Position numbers and translations under genes: made by a program. The notes under the pieces were generated by a model. The model saw only the letters and a list, made by a program, of their open reading frames with translations, had not been told where the DNA came from and did no database searches. Positions 1 to 5,219 of a DNA stretch of 6,496 bases are shown here, piece by piece. The stretch's first letter is position 1, and every line of letters begins with the position of its first letter. The DNA is from CALCCV01 sp964388665 (GTDB taxonomy: Bacteria > Bdellovibrionota > Bdellovibrionia > Bdellovibrionales > Bdellovibrionaceae), in assembly GCA_964388665.1 (NCBI GenBank), contig CAYMBJ010000134.1:1-6496 (forward strand), written 5' to 3'.

Positions 1-52
1 CCGCATCGGGAGGATCACAAGATATTTTTAGTGTGGTTCAGTTCTCGCTTAC
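1..52 (+). repeat. Left arm of a 52-bp perfect terminal inverted repeat
   Basis: Bases 1-52 (beginning CCGCATCGGGAGGATCACAA and ending TTCTCGCTTAC) are identical to the reverse complement of 6443-6494. Identity stops at base 53 (G here, T in the other arm's reading direction) and does not resume. The left side of the repeat is limited only by the window edge, so the true repeat may be longer. The arm is coding in the partial gene above. No transposase or recombinase gene lies between the arms. Confidence 0.95.
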
Positions 53-65
53 GAAGAATTTATGA
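1..65 (+). CDS. 3' end of an unidentified gene (partial, runs off left edge)
   Basis: Reading from base 3, an open frame runs ASGGSQDIFSVVQFSLT, then KNL, and stops at TGA 63-65. The stop overlaps the ATG of the next gene as ATGA (62-65), the usual geometry of translationally coupled genes, which is the main reason to prefer this frame. The same peptide through SLT is encoded by the inverted copy at the right edge, where a stop follows at once. The alternating hydrophobic/polar pattern of the last dozen residues would suit a terminal beta strand, but 20 residues are too few to name a family. A second frame (PHREDHKIFLVWFSSRL...) is also open through both arms, so the frame choice is probable, not proven. 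Confidence 0.5.
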   Translation, partial: ASGGSQDIFSVVQFSLTKNL

Positions 66-457
66 AAACATTTTTCCTACTGATTGGGCTTTTTGCAACG
101 CAGGCTCTTGGCGCAACAAAGAGTTTTACGGTCAAAGTCCAGGTATCAATAGATGGCAAACTCGTTTCAAGTCCAAACTTTATCACCAAGCCAAATGAGT
201 TGGCGTCCGTGAGTCAGAGGATTGAAAATGGAGAAACGATACTGGTGGAGATGATCGCCGCCGACTACATTGCGAAAAATGAGAAAAATGCAATTCAGAT
301 GAAATTCACAGTGAGTCGGGTAAGCCGCGCAGGTAGATCGATAATCTCAGAACTACAGATTGTCGGTCTTCCCGGCGAGACCGCAACCATAAGCGAAATG
401 CAAGAAGGGAATGGCAGCTCCCTCGAAGTAAAAGCCGTTGCCACTCGCCTTCAATAG
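62..457 (+). CDS. Small exported protein of unknown function (131 aa)
   Basis: Residues 1-17 form a typical Sec signal peptide: MK, then the hydrophobic run FFLLIGLFATQAL, with likely cleavage after ALG or LGA. This leaves a mature protein of about 113 residues in the periplasm or outside the cell. The mature part has no cysteine. It looks beta-rich: an early strand SFTVKVQVSIDGK, a segment KPNELASVSQRIENGETI, and later ELQIVGLPGETATISEM. The two 'PNELASVSQ / PGETATISE' stretches resemble each other, so the protein may hold two related beta repeats. This is inference. The start ATG has only a weak GAAGA upstream but overlaps the previous stop as ATGA, so coupled translation is likely. I do not recognise a named family. 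A 41-bp gap with no visible terminator separates it from the GNAT remnant at 499. Confidence 0.8.
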   Translation: MKTFFLLIGLFATQALGATKSFTVKVQVSIDGKLVSSPNFITKPNELASVSQRIENGETILVEMIAADYIAKNEKNAIQMKFTVSRVSRAGRSIISELQIVGLPGETATISEMQEGNGSSLEVKAVATRLQ

Positions 458-498
458 AAACTCCTGCCAATCTCAGCAAGCAATCCAGGAAAAATTCG

Positions 499-639
499 AT
501 GACTGATTTGGTTATTCACTCTGTGAGACTGGTTCTGAGACCGTGGAATCTAGATGAGTTAGATCTAGTGCGAATTTGGATGTGGTCCGGGATCACTAGA
601 AATTTCCATAGACTTTCCATCAATAATTTGTATCTTTAG
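499..639 (+). pseudogene. N-terminal remnant of a RimJ/RimL-type GNAT acetyltransferase
   Basis: The frame begins MTDLVIHSVRLVLRPWNLDE, the hallmark start of RimJ/RimL-like acetyltransferases (a beta strand ending T/V-RL-x-LRPW followed by an acidic helix start). The ATG is preceded by AGGA (487-490) at an 8-base spacing, so it was once a properly translated start. After about residue 27 (LVRIW) the GNAT likeness ends, and the frame runs through unrelated sequence to TAG at 637-639, giving only 46 residues. The acetyl-CoA-binding part is absent. Its 3' half overlaps the end of the oppositely oriented GFA-domain gene (565-957), so the breakpoint probably lies at about 577-600. I interpret this as a gene cut by rearrangement. 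Any product would be a non-enzymatic peptide. Confidence 0.65.
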
Positions 640-957
640 TGAGAGTGGGTCAAGTTGTTCGACACATCCAAGATTTACGCGATAACCGTATTCAGAATTG
701 CCATGGTAAGGATAAATGCCGCAGGTTTTGCAGAAGAGATGATTCACCACTCGATCATTCCATCGATAGTCGCTAAGTAGTTCCATGTCTAGGTGAGGTC
801 GAAAATCTTCAGCGGGGATATACTTCGCCGACACGACTGCTCCTTTGCGAATACAAATTGAACAATTGCAACGTCTCCCCTCTTCTATTTCCTCACTCAA
901 AAAAGAGAATCGTATGTTTCCGCAATGACAGCGGGCTGTGTATTCTACTTTGGCCAT
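565..957 (-). CDS. CENP-V/GFA domain zinc-binding protein (130 aa)
   Basis: This is a small cytoplasmic protein of the CENP-V/GFA fold (glutathione-dependent formaldehyde-activating enzyme-like). The zinc-ligand cysteines are all visible: C10 and C12 in RCHCGNIRF, C30, C32 and C35 in RCNCSICIRKG, C76 and C79 in HLFCKTCGIYPYH, plus C98 in NLGCV. Length is normal for the family. Glutathione/formaldehyde chemistry was proposed for one founding member and should not be assumed here; most members have no assigned substrate. The start is supported by an AGGGGGGA purine run 4 bases upstream of ATG. The last dozen residues (about SDPGPHPNSH) are encoded antisense to the truncated GNAT at 499-639, so the tail may be extra sequence acquired at the junction. 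The gene lies last in the leftward block, 105 bp after the PilT-like fragment, so it may have its own promoter. Confidence 0.88.
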   Translation of the reverse strand: MAKVEYTARCHCGNIRFSFLSEEIEEGRRCNCSICIRKGAVVSAKYIPAEDFRPHLDMELLSDYRWNDRVVNHLFCKTCGIYPYHGNSEYGYRVNLGCVEQLDPLSLKIQIIDGKSMEISSDPGPHPNSH

Positions 958-1015
958 AAATCCCCCCTAGTCTCGCTATTCATCCGAGATGTGTTTACTC
1001 TGACTGATTCGAGCC

Positions 1016-1046
1016 ACCACACCCTGCCACCTTTGTGACACCACAC
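1016..1046 (-). repeat. Two direct copies of GTGTGGT in the gap upstream of the GFA gene
   Basis: In the 105-bp gap 958-1062, the leftward strand carries GTGTGGT at 1046-1040 and again at 1022-1016, 24 bp apart start to start. The same heptamer forms the stem of the right-end hairpin and lies in both arms of the terminal repeat. It may be a binding site for the GFA gene or coincidence. No clear -10/-35 pair or terminator is seen in the gap. Confidence 0.25.
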
Positions 1047-1062
1047 ATTCATATCACGAGGT

Positions 1063-1386
1063 TTAACTTCGTCCCTCAAAAAATTCATAGACAGCCCTAA
1101 CTCTCCCTTTTTCTTCGACAAGTTTCTGGCATGAAACTCCAACCAACAAATGAACTACGGGATAGCGTACAAATTCTTTGAATGTGCTCAAAGCCTCTGC
1201 GCAGCTTGGCCGATCCATTTGGATGATGACGATGTGGCCTGTTGAGGCCGCATTGTATGCTGCGTTAAAAACCTTTTCCTCGATGCCGATGTACGAACCC
1301 AGACCTAAACAGATCACATCAGGGTCAGAAGAATAGACCTTATCAAAAACTTCTGCAAAGCTCTCGTGCTGTCGCCCCCAGGGCAT
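1063..1386 (-). pseudogene. C-terminal fragment of a PilT/GspE-type secretion or pilus ATPase (about 107 aa)
   Basis: The protein aligns by eye with the second half of PilT/GspE RecA-like ATPases. GRQHESFAEVFDKVYSSDPDV matches the region before Walker B (canonically GRD..SF...L...LR.DPDVI). DPDVICLG matches Walker B and ASTGHIVII matches the His box (TGHLVF). LLVGVSCQKLVEEKG followed by RVRAVYEFF matches the terminal L..GV..Q.L....G.R.A..E. The Walker A half is missing because the upstream DNA is the GNAT gene. The catalytic Glu of the GEMRD segment is replaced (LGLGSYIG), as is the second His of the LHT segment (QMD). It should not hydrolyse ATP on its own. I chose ATG at 1386, four bases after the GNAT stop and downstream of a GGAAGGG run; an in-frame ATG at 1419 inside the GNAT gene is less likely. 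It could be a decayed relic or a small non-catalytic protein still translated with the GNAT. Confidence 0.55.
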
Positions 1387-1390
1387 CCGA

Positions 1391-2191
1391 TTATTTTCCC
1401 TTCCACCAACTAAGAGCATAGTTCACTTCTTTACGCTTGAATCCTACAGATTCGTAAATTCTAGCTGCGTGGTAGTCGAGGTCGGCTTCCATCACTAAAT
1501 GGTCTACACCGAAATCTCTAAAGGCTAGCAATCCAGTTTGATAGACAAGGGTTCCGCAAATGCCTTGTCGCCTGTAATCAGGATGAGTTCCCACACTTTG
1601 ATAGCGCCCGAGATTGCCTTCATAGAAAATCCCAAGATCACCGACCAATTTACCATCTATGTATGCTCCAAACCACGATCCCATTCCGGCTTCAGACATT
1701 TCTCGGTATGAAGCCATCTGTCGTCGTTTAAATGTTTCATAGTCGTCGTTCACAAACTTAGGATCTGCGCACAAGAGCTGCAGCTGAATCACTGAAGCCC
1801 AATCTTTGTCAGAAAATATTCGACGTACTTGGATATGCTCGTTCACGTTGGCGGGGGGATTTAGTTTCGTCGATGTCAAAACCGCAGCGGCATCCAGTTC
1901 AAAATTCGCGTCCAAAAATTCTTGAAGGTCGCCCTTGATATTGGCTCCCGTGTCCCAAGTAAAAGCATAGTGAAGAGGCTCTGAGTAATAGGTGAACTCA
2001 TTATTGAATAACTCGGTCCACTTTTTTAATGAACCTCTCTGCGGAGCGTAGTCGAAAAGAATATAGTTCCCCCAATAATAGCCTGGATTACTTGGTGTCT
2101 GGATGAGAGTATAAGATCCCTTGTCAATTACCGACCCAGAAAATTTGGCAAAAAAGAGATCCGTGCGACGACCGAGAGAGTGTATTTTCAT
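1391..2191 (-). CDS. Two-part GNAT family N-acetyltransferase (266 aa)
   Basis: The C-terminal half (about 120-266) is a GNAT domain. RRIFSDKDWASVIQLQ gives the first strand and helix. GAYIDGKLVGDLGIFYEG is the central hairpin. RYQSVGTHPDYRRQGICGTLV is motif A, with the acetyl-CoA pyrophosphate loop RRQGICG at 207-213. HAARIYESVGFKRKE (241-255) is motif B. The first 110 residues are a separate N-terminal region with SNPGYYWGNYILF (34-46) and W/F-rich segments, an arrangement seen in a family of two-part bacterial GNATs. The acyl acceptor is unknown. The start ATG overlaps the stop of the upstream gene as ATGA (2188-2191), so translation is probably coupled. The enzyme should be cytoplasmic, with no signal or membrane segment. 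Confidence 0.88.
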   Translation of the reverse strand: MKIHSLGRRTDLFFAKFSGSVIDKGSYTLIQTPSNPGYYWGNYILFDYAPQRGSLKKWTELFNNEFTYYSEPLHYAFTWDTGANIKGDLQEFLDANFELDAAAVLTSTKLNPPANVNEHIQVRRIFSDKDWASVIQLQLLCADPKFVNDDYETFKRRQMASYREMSEAGMGSWFGAYIDGKLVGDLGIFYEGNLGRYQSVGTHPDYRRQGICGTLVYQTGLLAFRDFGVDHLVMEADLDYHAARIYESVGFKRKEVNYALSWWKGK

Positions 2192-2610
2192 TTTGTGGTG
2201 CGAATTTCAGCTTCGCAGCCCCCATCGTCTTCCACAAGGGAGGCAAACCCCAAAATAGTGTTCGCCACTCTCCACAGATAGAAATGTGACTTCAACGATC
2301 TTAGAAAGCTCACATGCCATGTGTCTCTTTCAGGAATACTGGTATCGAGATTTTTCGCAAATGAGTCACAAAGAACTGTATTAACTTCGTCAGCATCATC
2401 GCCAATCGCATCTACGATTTCTCTATGACTTGATTGGGGCACAGCTTGCGAATTTGAGTGCCGCATCTCATACGTGTCGTAGTAATGAGTTAGCTCTGTT
2501 AAAAAGCGACGGATCAGGTGCTTGGGGTACTGAGGCCTCCAAGGCGTGTTCTCAGAAAACTCTATCAGCCCATCCACGTCTATCAAGTTCACTTGAAATA
2601 ATTGATTCAT
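2188..2610 (-). CDS. Unidentified 140-residue protein, first gene of the leftward block
   Basis: I do not recognise the family. I prefer ATG 2610 (MNQLFQVNLIDVDG) over the in-frame ATG at 2631 because GGAG (2616-2619) sits 5 bases upstream. The sequence is acidic, aromatic-rich and soluble, with no signal peptide. One stretch (WRPQYPKHLIRRFLTELTHYYDTYE) is likely helical. The last 25 residues (LWRVANTILGFASLVEDDGG, then CEAEI) resemble the central beta hairpin of GNAT proteins (x-I-x-GFASL-x-x-DGG), but the stop falls where motif A should begin. It may therefore be a C-terminally shortened GNAT or a helper of the downstream acetyltransferase. The stop overlaps the next start (ATGA), so the pair is likely co-translated. 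Confidence 0.7.
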   Translation of the reverse strand: MNQLFQVNLIDVDGLIEFSENTPWRPQYPKHLIRRFLTELTHYYDTYEMRHSNSQAVPQSSHREIVDAIGDDADEVNTVLCDSFAKNLDTSIPERDTWHVSFLRSLKSHFYLWRVANTILGFASLVEDDGGCEAEIRTTK

Positions 2611-2729
2611 CCCGACTCCAAAAACAATCATAGTTTATAGAGACACGGCGGACCTGAGAGCAACAATAATTGATGATGCCTCCATGTGAAAGCGTAATGA
2701 AAAAGCTATGGATTAAAAAAATTTCTCTT

Positions 2730-2743
2730 CTCACTTTTGTGAG
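2730..2743. promoter_or_regulatory. Short perfect dyad CTCAC-TTTT-GTGAG
   Basis: A 5-bp perfect stem with a four-base spacer lies in the divergent intergenic region. On the minus strand it is followed within about 8 bases by a run of T, like a weak terminator, but no leftward gene lies upstream to terminate. An operator half-site pair or leader hairpin for the 2610 gene is more plausible. Chance is possible. Confidence 0.3.
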
Positions 2744-2797
2744 TAAAATCGCTAGGGCTTGCCGTTAGGTTTAAAAGGCATTCACAACCGCAGAACA

Positions 2798-2826
2798 TTG
2801 CGACCCTTTGATTACCCCATGATATT
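2798..2826 (+). promoter_or_regulatory. Candidate sigma-70-like promoter for the ada-like operon
   Basis: TTGCGA (2798-2803) and GATATT (2821-2826) each match 4 of 6 consensus positions and are separated by 17 bases, upstream of the ATG at 2864. The match is modest and many organisms differ from the E. coli consensus. Confidence 0.3.
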
Positions 2827-2834
2827 AACTAGTT
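2825..2834. promoter_or_regulatory. Palindrome TAACTAGTTA next to the candidate -10
   Basis: This perfect 10-bp palindrome overlaps the right edge of the candidate -10, about 30 bp before the AraC-HTH/methyltransferase ATG. Its position fits an operator around the transcription start. No regulator is identified. Confidence 0.25.
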
Positions 2835-2863
2835 AGAAAAGCAAGATTCGGGTGTCGTACTAA

Positions 2864-3721
2864 ATGAAAAATCGCTATCATACGCTCATGAATGATTATG
2901 ACAGAATAGAAAAAGTAATCAAATACCTGGAGGGCAATTTTCAGAAGCAGCCCACACTGGCGCAACTGGCAAAACTCACGGGTTTGAGTGAATCTCACTT
3001 CCATCGCCTTTTCACTCGATGGGCCGGGACAACGCCAAAGTCCTTTCTCCAATACCTCACGGCAAAGCATGCCAAACAGTTGCTTCTTGAGTCGAAAGAT
3101 CTGTTGACAGCCTCTTTTGACTCAGGCCTGTCGGGGCCAAGCCGTCTCCATGACCTGTTCGTCTCTATCGAGGCTATAACACCTGGCGAATACAAAGCAA
3201 AAGGAACTGGAGTAGAAATTCAATATGGCATTCACAAGACACCTTTCGGAGATTGCCTGATTGGAATTACAAAGCGCGGAATATGCCACTTGGCTTTCTT
3301 AGATTGTGACCGGTTGCACTCAATTGAAGAATTGAAAGATCGCTTTCCACACGCCAGCATTAAGATGAACAAAGCGATGACCGCAAAAGTTGTGAAGAAA
3401 ATATTTAGCAAAACCAGAACAAGCAAGATCTCTCTGGTACTTCAGGGCACACCTTTTCAATTGAAAGTTTGGGAGGCGCTTTTGCGCATTCCTGAAGGGA
3501 GCATTGTCACATACGGAGACTTAGCCGACATCGCTGGCGCTTCTGGAGCGTCGCGAGCCGTCGGCACAGCGCTCAGTCAAAACTCCATAGCCTACCTGAT
3601 TCCTTGCCATAGGGTCATTCGTGCCACCGGTGATTTCGGAGAATATCGCTGGGGCACCGCTCGTAAACTCGCAGTTTTGGGATGGGAAAATGCACGAAAG
3701 GAAGTTGGTGATGAAGGATAA
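2864..3721 (+). CDS. AraC-type HTH fused to O6-alkylguanine-DNA alkyltransferase (Ada-like, 285 aa)
   Basis: This bifunctional repair/regulator transfers the alkyl group from O6-alkylguanine in DNA to its own cysteine. Residues about 12-112 are an AraC-type DNA-binding domain: LAQLAKLTGLSESHFHRLFTR is the first HTH, and SGPSRLHDLFVSIEAITPGEYK covers the second. Residues 120-185 form the variable ribonuclease-like subdomain. Residues 195-278 are the conserved methyltransferase domain: GTPFQLKVWEALLRIPEG, TYGDLADIAG, RAVGTALSQN with Asn240, and the active-site PCHRV with acceptor Cys248. EYRWG follows. The order equals E. coli Ada minus its N-terminal zinc/methylphosphotriester domain, so the classical Cys38 sensing switch is absent. 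No strong Shine-Dalgarno is seen before ATG 2864; ATG 2888 is an alternative that keeps both domains. It overlaps the next gene by 11 bp and is probably its regulator. Symbols ada and ogt both fit partly, so none is given. Confidence 0.95.
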   Translation: MKNRYHTLMNDYDRIEKVIKYLEGNFQKQPTLAQLAKLTGLSESHFHRLFTRWAGTTPKSFLQYLTAKHAKQLLLESKDLLTASFDSGLSGPSRLHDLFVSIEAITPGEYKAKGTGVEIQYGIHKTPFGDCLIGITKRGICHLAFLDCDRLHSIEELKDRFPHASIKMNKAMTAKVVKKIFSKTRTSKISLVLQGTPFQLKVWEALLRIPEGSIVTYGDLADIAGASGASRAVGTALSQNSIAYLIPCHRVIRATGDFGEYRWGTARKLAVLGWENARKEVGDEG

Positions 3722-5114
3722 ATTCGCGGCAATGGAACTCGCGGTCGAAGCCGCAAAAACTTGGATTACAGGACTGGATGATCGACCTGTTGCTGCCACA
3801 GCGAGCCTCGAATCATTGAGGCATCGAATACAAGTTGAGCTTGGCCAAAAAGGCCTGTCAAGCAAACAGGTCATCGAACATCTTTTGCAAGCAACCAAAG
3901 ATGGCTTTCACGGTTGCGCTGGCGGCCGGTTTTATGCTTGGGTCATCGGCGGCTCTCTTGATTCTGCGCTAGCAGCAGATTGGCTAACTTCAACCTGGGA
4001 TCAAAATGCAGCACTCTACGCGTGCAGTCCGGCTGCGAGCGTTGTCGAAGAAGTCGCAGGAGAATGGGTGAAAGAGCTTTTGCACCTTCCCAAGGAGTCT
4101 TCTTTCGCATTTACAACTGGATGTCAGTTGGCGCACTTCACCTGCTTGGCTGCGGCTCGAGCTGCCGTCCTAAATAAGTTTGGATGGAATATCAACAACG
4201 ATGGACTGTGCGGAGCGCCACCTATTCGTATACTAACGAGCGAGCATCGACATGGTTCGGTTGATCGCGCTATTCGTTACCTAGGACTGGGAAACAAATC
4301 ACTTCAAGCCTTGGCCACTGACCAAGACGGACGGATCCAGTCTGGTACATTAAGGTCAGCATTAGATAGCTCAAATTGCCCGACGATCTTAGTGCTCGAT
4401 GCCGCCGATTTAAATATTGCGGCCTTCGATCCATTTTCAGAACTGATTCCCATGGCAAAAGAAGCTGGTGCCTGGGTACACATTGATGGAGCATTTGGAT
4501 TGTTTGCGAGGGCATCAAATAAATTGCGCTATCTCACTGAAGGGATAGAACTTGCCGACAGCTGGGCCACCGACGGTCACAAGTGGTTGAATGTACCTTT
4601 TGATTGCGGGATTGCGATTGTTCGAGATCGCCAAGCTCACAGAGAAGCGATGACAATTAGCGCTTCCTATATTGCACCAGAATCGAAAGCCCGCGATCAG
4701 ATCGACTGGAATCCCGAATGGTCAAGACGAGCTCGGGGAATCCCGGTATATGCAGCTCTTCAAGAACTTGGAAAGGAGGGCGTTGCTGATCTAATTGAGC
4801 GAACTTCCCGTCACTGCAAAACAATTGTAACTGAGCTGGGTCAATTGCCGGGAGTAAAAATGTTATGGGAACCACAACTGAACCAGGGCCTCGTGCGTTT
4901 TTTAGATCCCCGTCCCGAATCAACAGAGAAGGATCACGATCAAAGAACTGAGGATATCATTGCGGCAATAAACTCTGGAGGCGAAGTCTACTTTTCATCA
5001 ACCACCTGGCGTGGAATGCGGGCCATGCGTGTGAGCGTAGTCAATTGGAGAACATCAGAGGAGGATGTACGCAGGACAATTCTCGCCGTAAAACGAATTC
5101 TCAATGGCAAATAG
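3711..5114 (+). CDS. Group II pyridoxal-phosphate-dependent amino acid decarboxylase family protein (467 aa)
   Basis: This is a fold-type I PLP enzyme of the glutamate/aromatic-amino-acid decarboxylase superfamily. Numbered from ATG 3711, the PLP lysine is K291 in ATDGHKWLN. The pyridine-binding aspartate is D259 in VHIDGAFG. The ring-stacking histidine is H181 in SEHRHGSVDRA. The N-terminal GGRFYAWVIGGSLDSALAAD (about 71-90) and TSTWDQNAALYACSPAASVV blocks fit the substrate/cofactor entrance of this superfamily. It matches bacterial members often labelled loosely as aspartate aminotransferase-like or decarboxylases; the substrate is unknown. ATG 3711 is chosen because AAAGGAAG (3697-3704) lies 6 bases upstream and the frame overlaps the methyltransferase stop by 11 bp. 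The frame is open back to 3621 only within the upstream gene. It is the second gene of the operon. No convincing terminator hairpin follows the stop. Confidence 0.93.
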   Translation: MKDKFAAMELAVEAAKTWITGLDDRPVAATASLESLRHRIQVELGQKGLSSKQVIEHLLQATKDGFHGCAGGRFYAWVIGGSLDSALAADWLTSTWDQNAALYACSPAASVVEEVAGEWVKELLHLPKESSFAFTTGCQLAHFTCLAAARAAVLNKFGWNINNDGLCGAPPIRILTSEHRHGSVDRAIRYLGLGNKSLQALATDQDGRIQSGTLRSALDSSNCPTILVLDAADLNIAAFDPFSELIPMAKEAGAWVHIDGAFGLFARASNKLRYLTEGIELADSWATDGHKWLNVPFDCGIAIVRDRQAHREAMTISASYIAPESKARDQIDWNPEWSRRARGIPVYAALQELGKEGVADLIERTSRHCKTIVTELGQLPGVKMLWEPQLNQGLVRFLDPRPESTEKDHDQRTEDIIAAINSGGEVYFSSTTWRGMRAMRVSVVNWRTSEEDVRRTILAVKRILNGK

Positions 5115-5186
5115 TTAACTTTTTTCGGATTGGTCGTGCCGGATGAGCTGAGAAATTGAAATTGATTCGGATACTGCTTGAATGCT

Positions 5187-5212
5187 AAAAAATAGCCTTG
5201 CTTGTCCCGGCT
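5187..5212 (-). terminator. Weak terminator-like hairpin after the protease gene
   Basis: On the minus strand, AGCC and GGCT form a 4-bp stem around an 11-base loop, followed by ATTTTTT. It begins 8 bases after the protease stop. The position is right but the stem is short, so this is only a candidate intrinsic terminator. The remaining convergent gap (5115-5219) shows nothing stronger for the rightward operon. Confidence 0.3.
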
Positions 5213-5219
5213 TCTGTAT

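Larger units (their letters stand above)
2611..2863. promoter_or_regulatory. Divergent intergenic region between the GNAT block and the ada-like operon
   Basis: This 253-bp AT-rich stretch separates two divergent transcription units, so it should hold both promoters. Visible elements are the small dyad at 2730-2743, a candidate rightward promoter at 2798-2826 and a perfect palindrome at 2825-2834. The downstream AraC-type gene could bind here to control itself. No credible ORF or RNA gene is seen in it. Confidence 0.6.

Noticed and set aside
550..568. 6-bp stem CTAGAT/ATCTAG as a terminator for the GFA gene
   Set aside because: No T-run follows on the minus strand and it lies within the GNAT remnant; probably chance.
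985..1050. tRNA-like T-arm (GGCTCGAATC on the minus strand)
   Set aside because: The flanking bases do not form the 5-bp T stem and no cloverleaf partner arms are present.
458..1062. Integron cassette array (small GNAT and GFA genes are common cassette cargo)
   Set aside because: No attC-like paired R'/R'' sites are visible around these genes, their orientations are mixed, and there is no integrase.
945..1142. 65-residue minus-strand ORF
   Set aside because: It overlaps both the GFA gene start and the PilT-like fragment in another frame, lacks family likeness, and has no clear ribosome site.
3621..3710. Upstream 30-residue extension of the PLP decarboxylase frame
   Set aside because: It lies wholly inside the methyltransferase gene. 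The ATG at 3711 has a good AAAGGAAG site and the protein family likeness begins after it.
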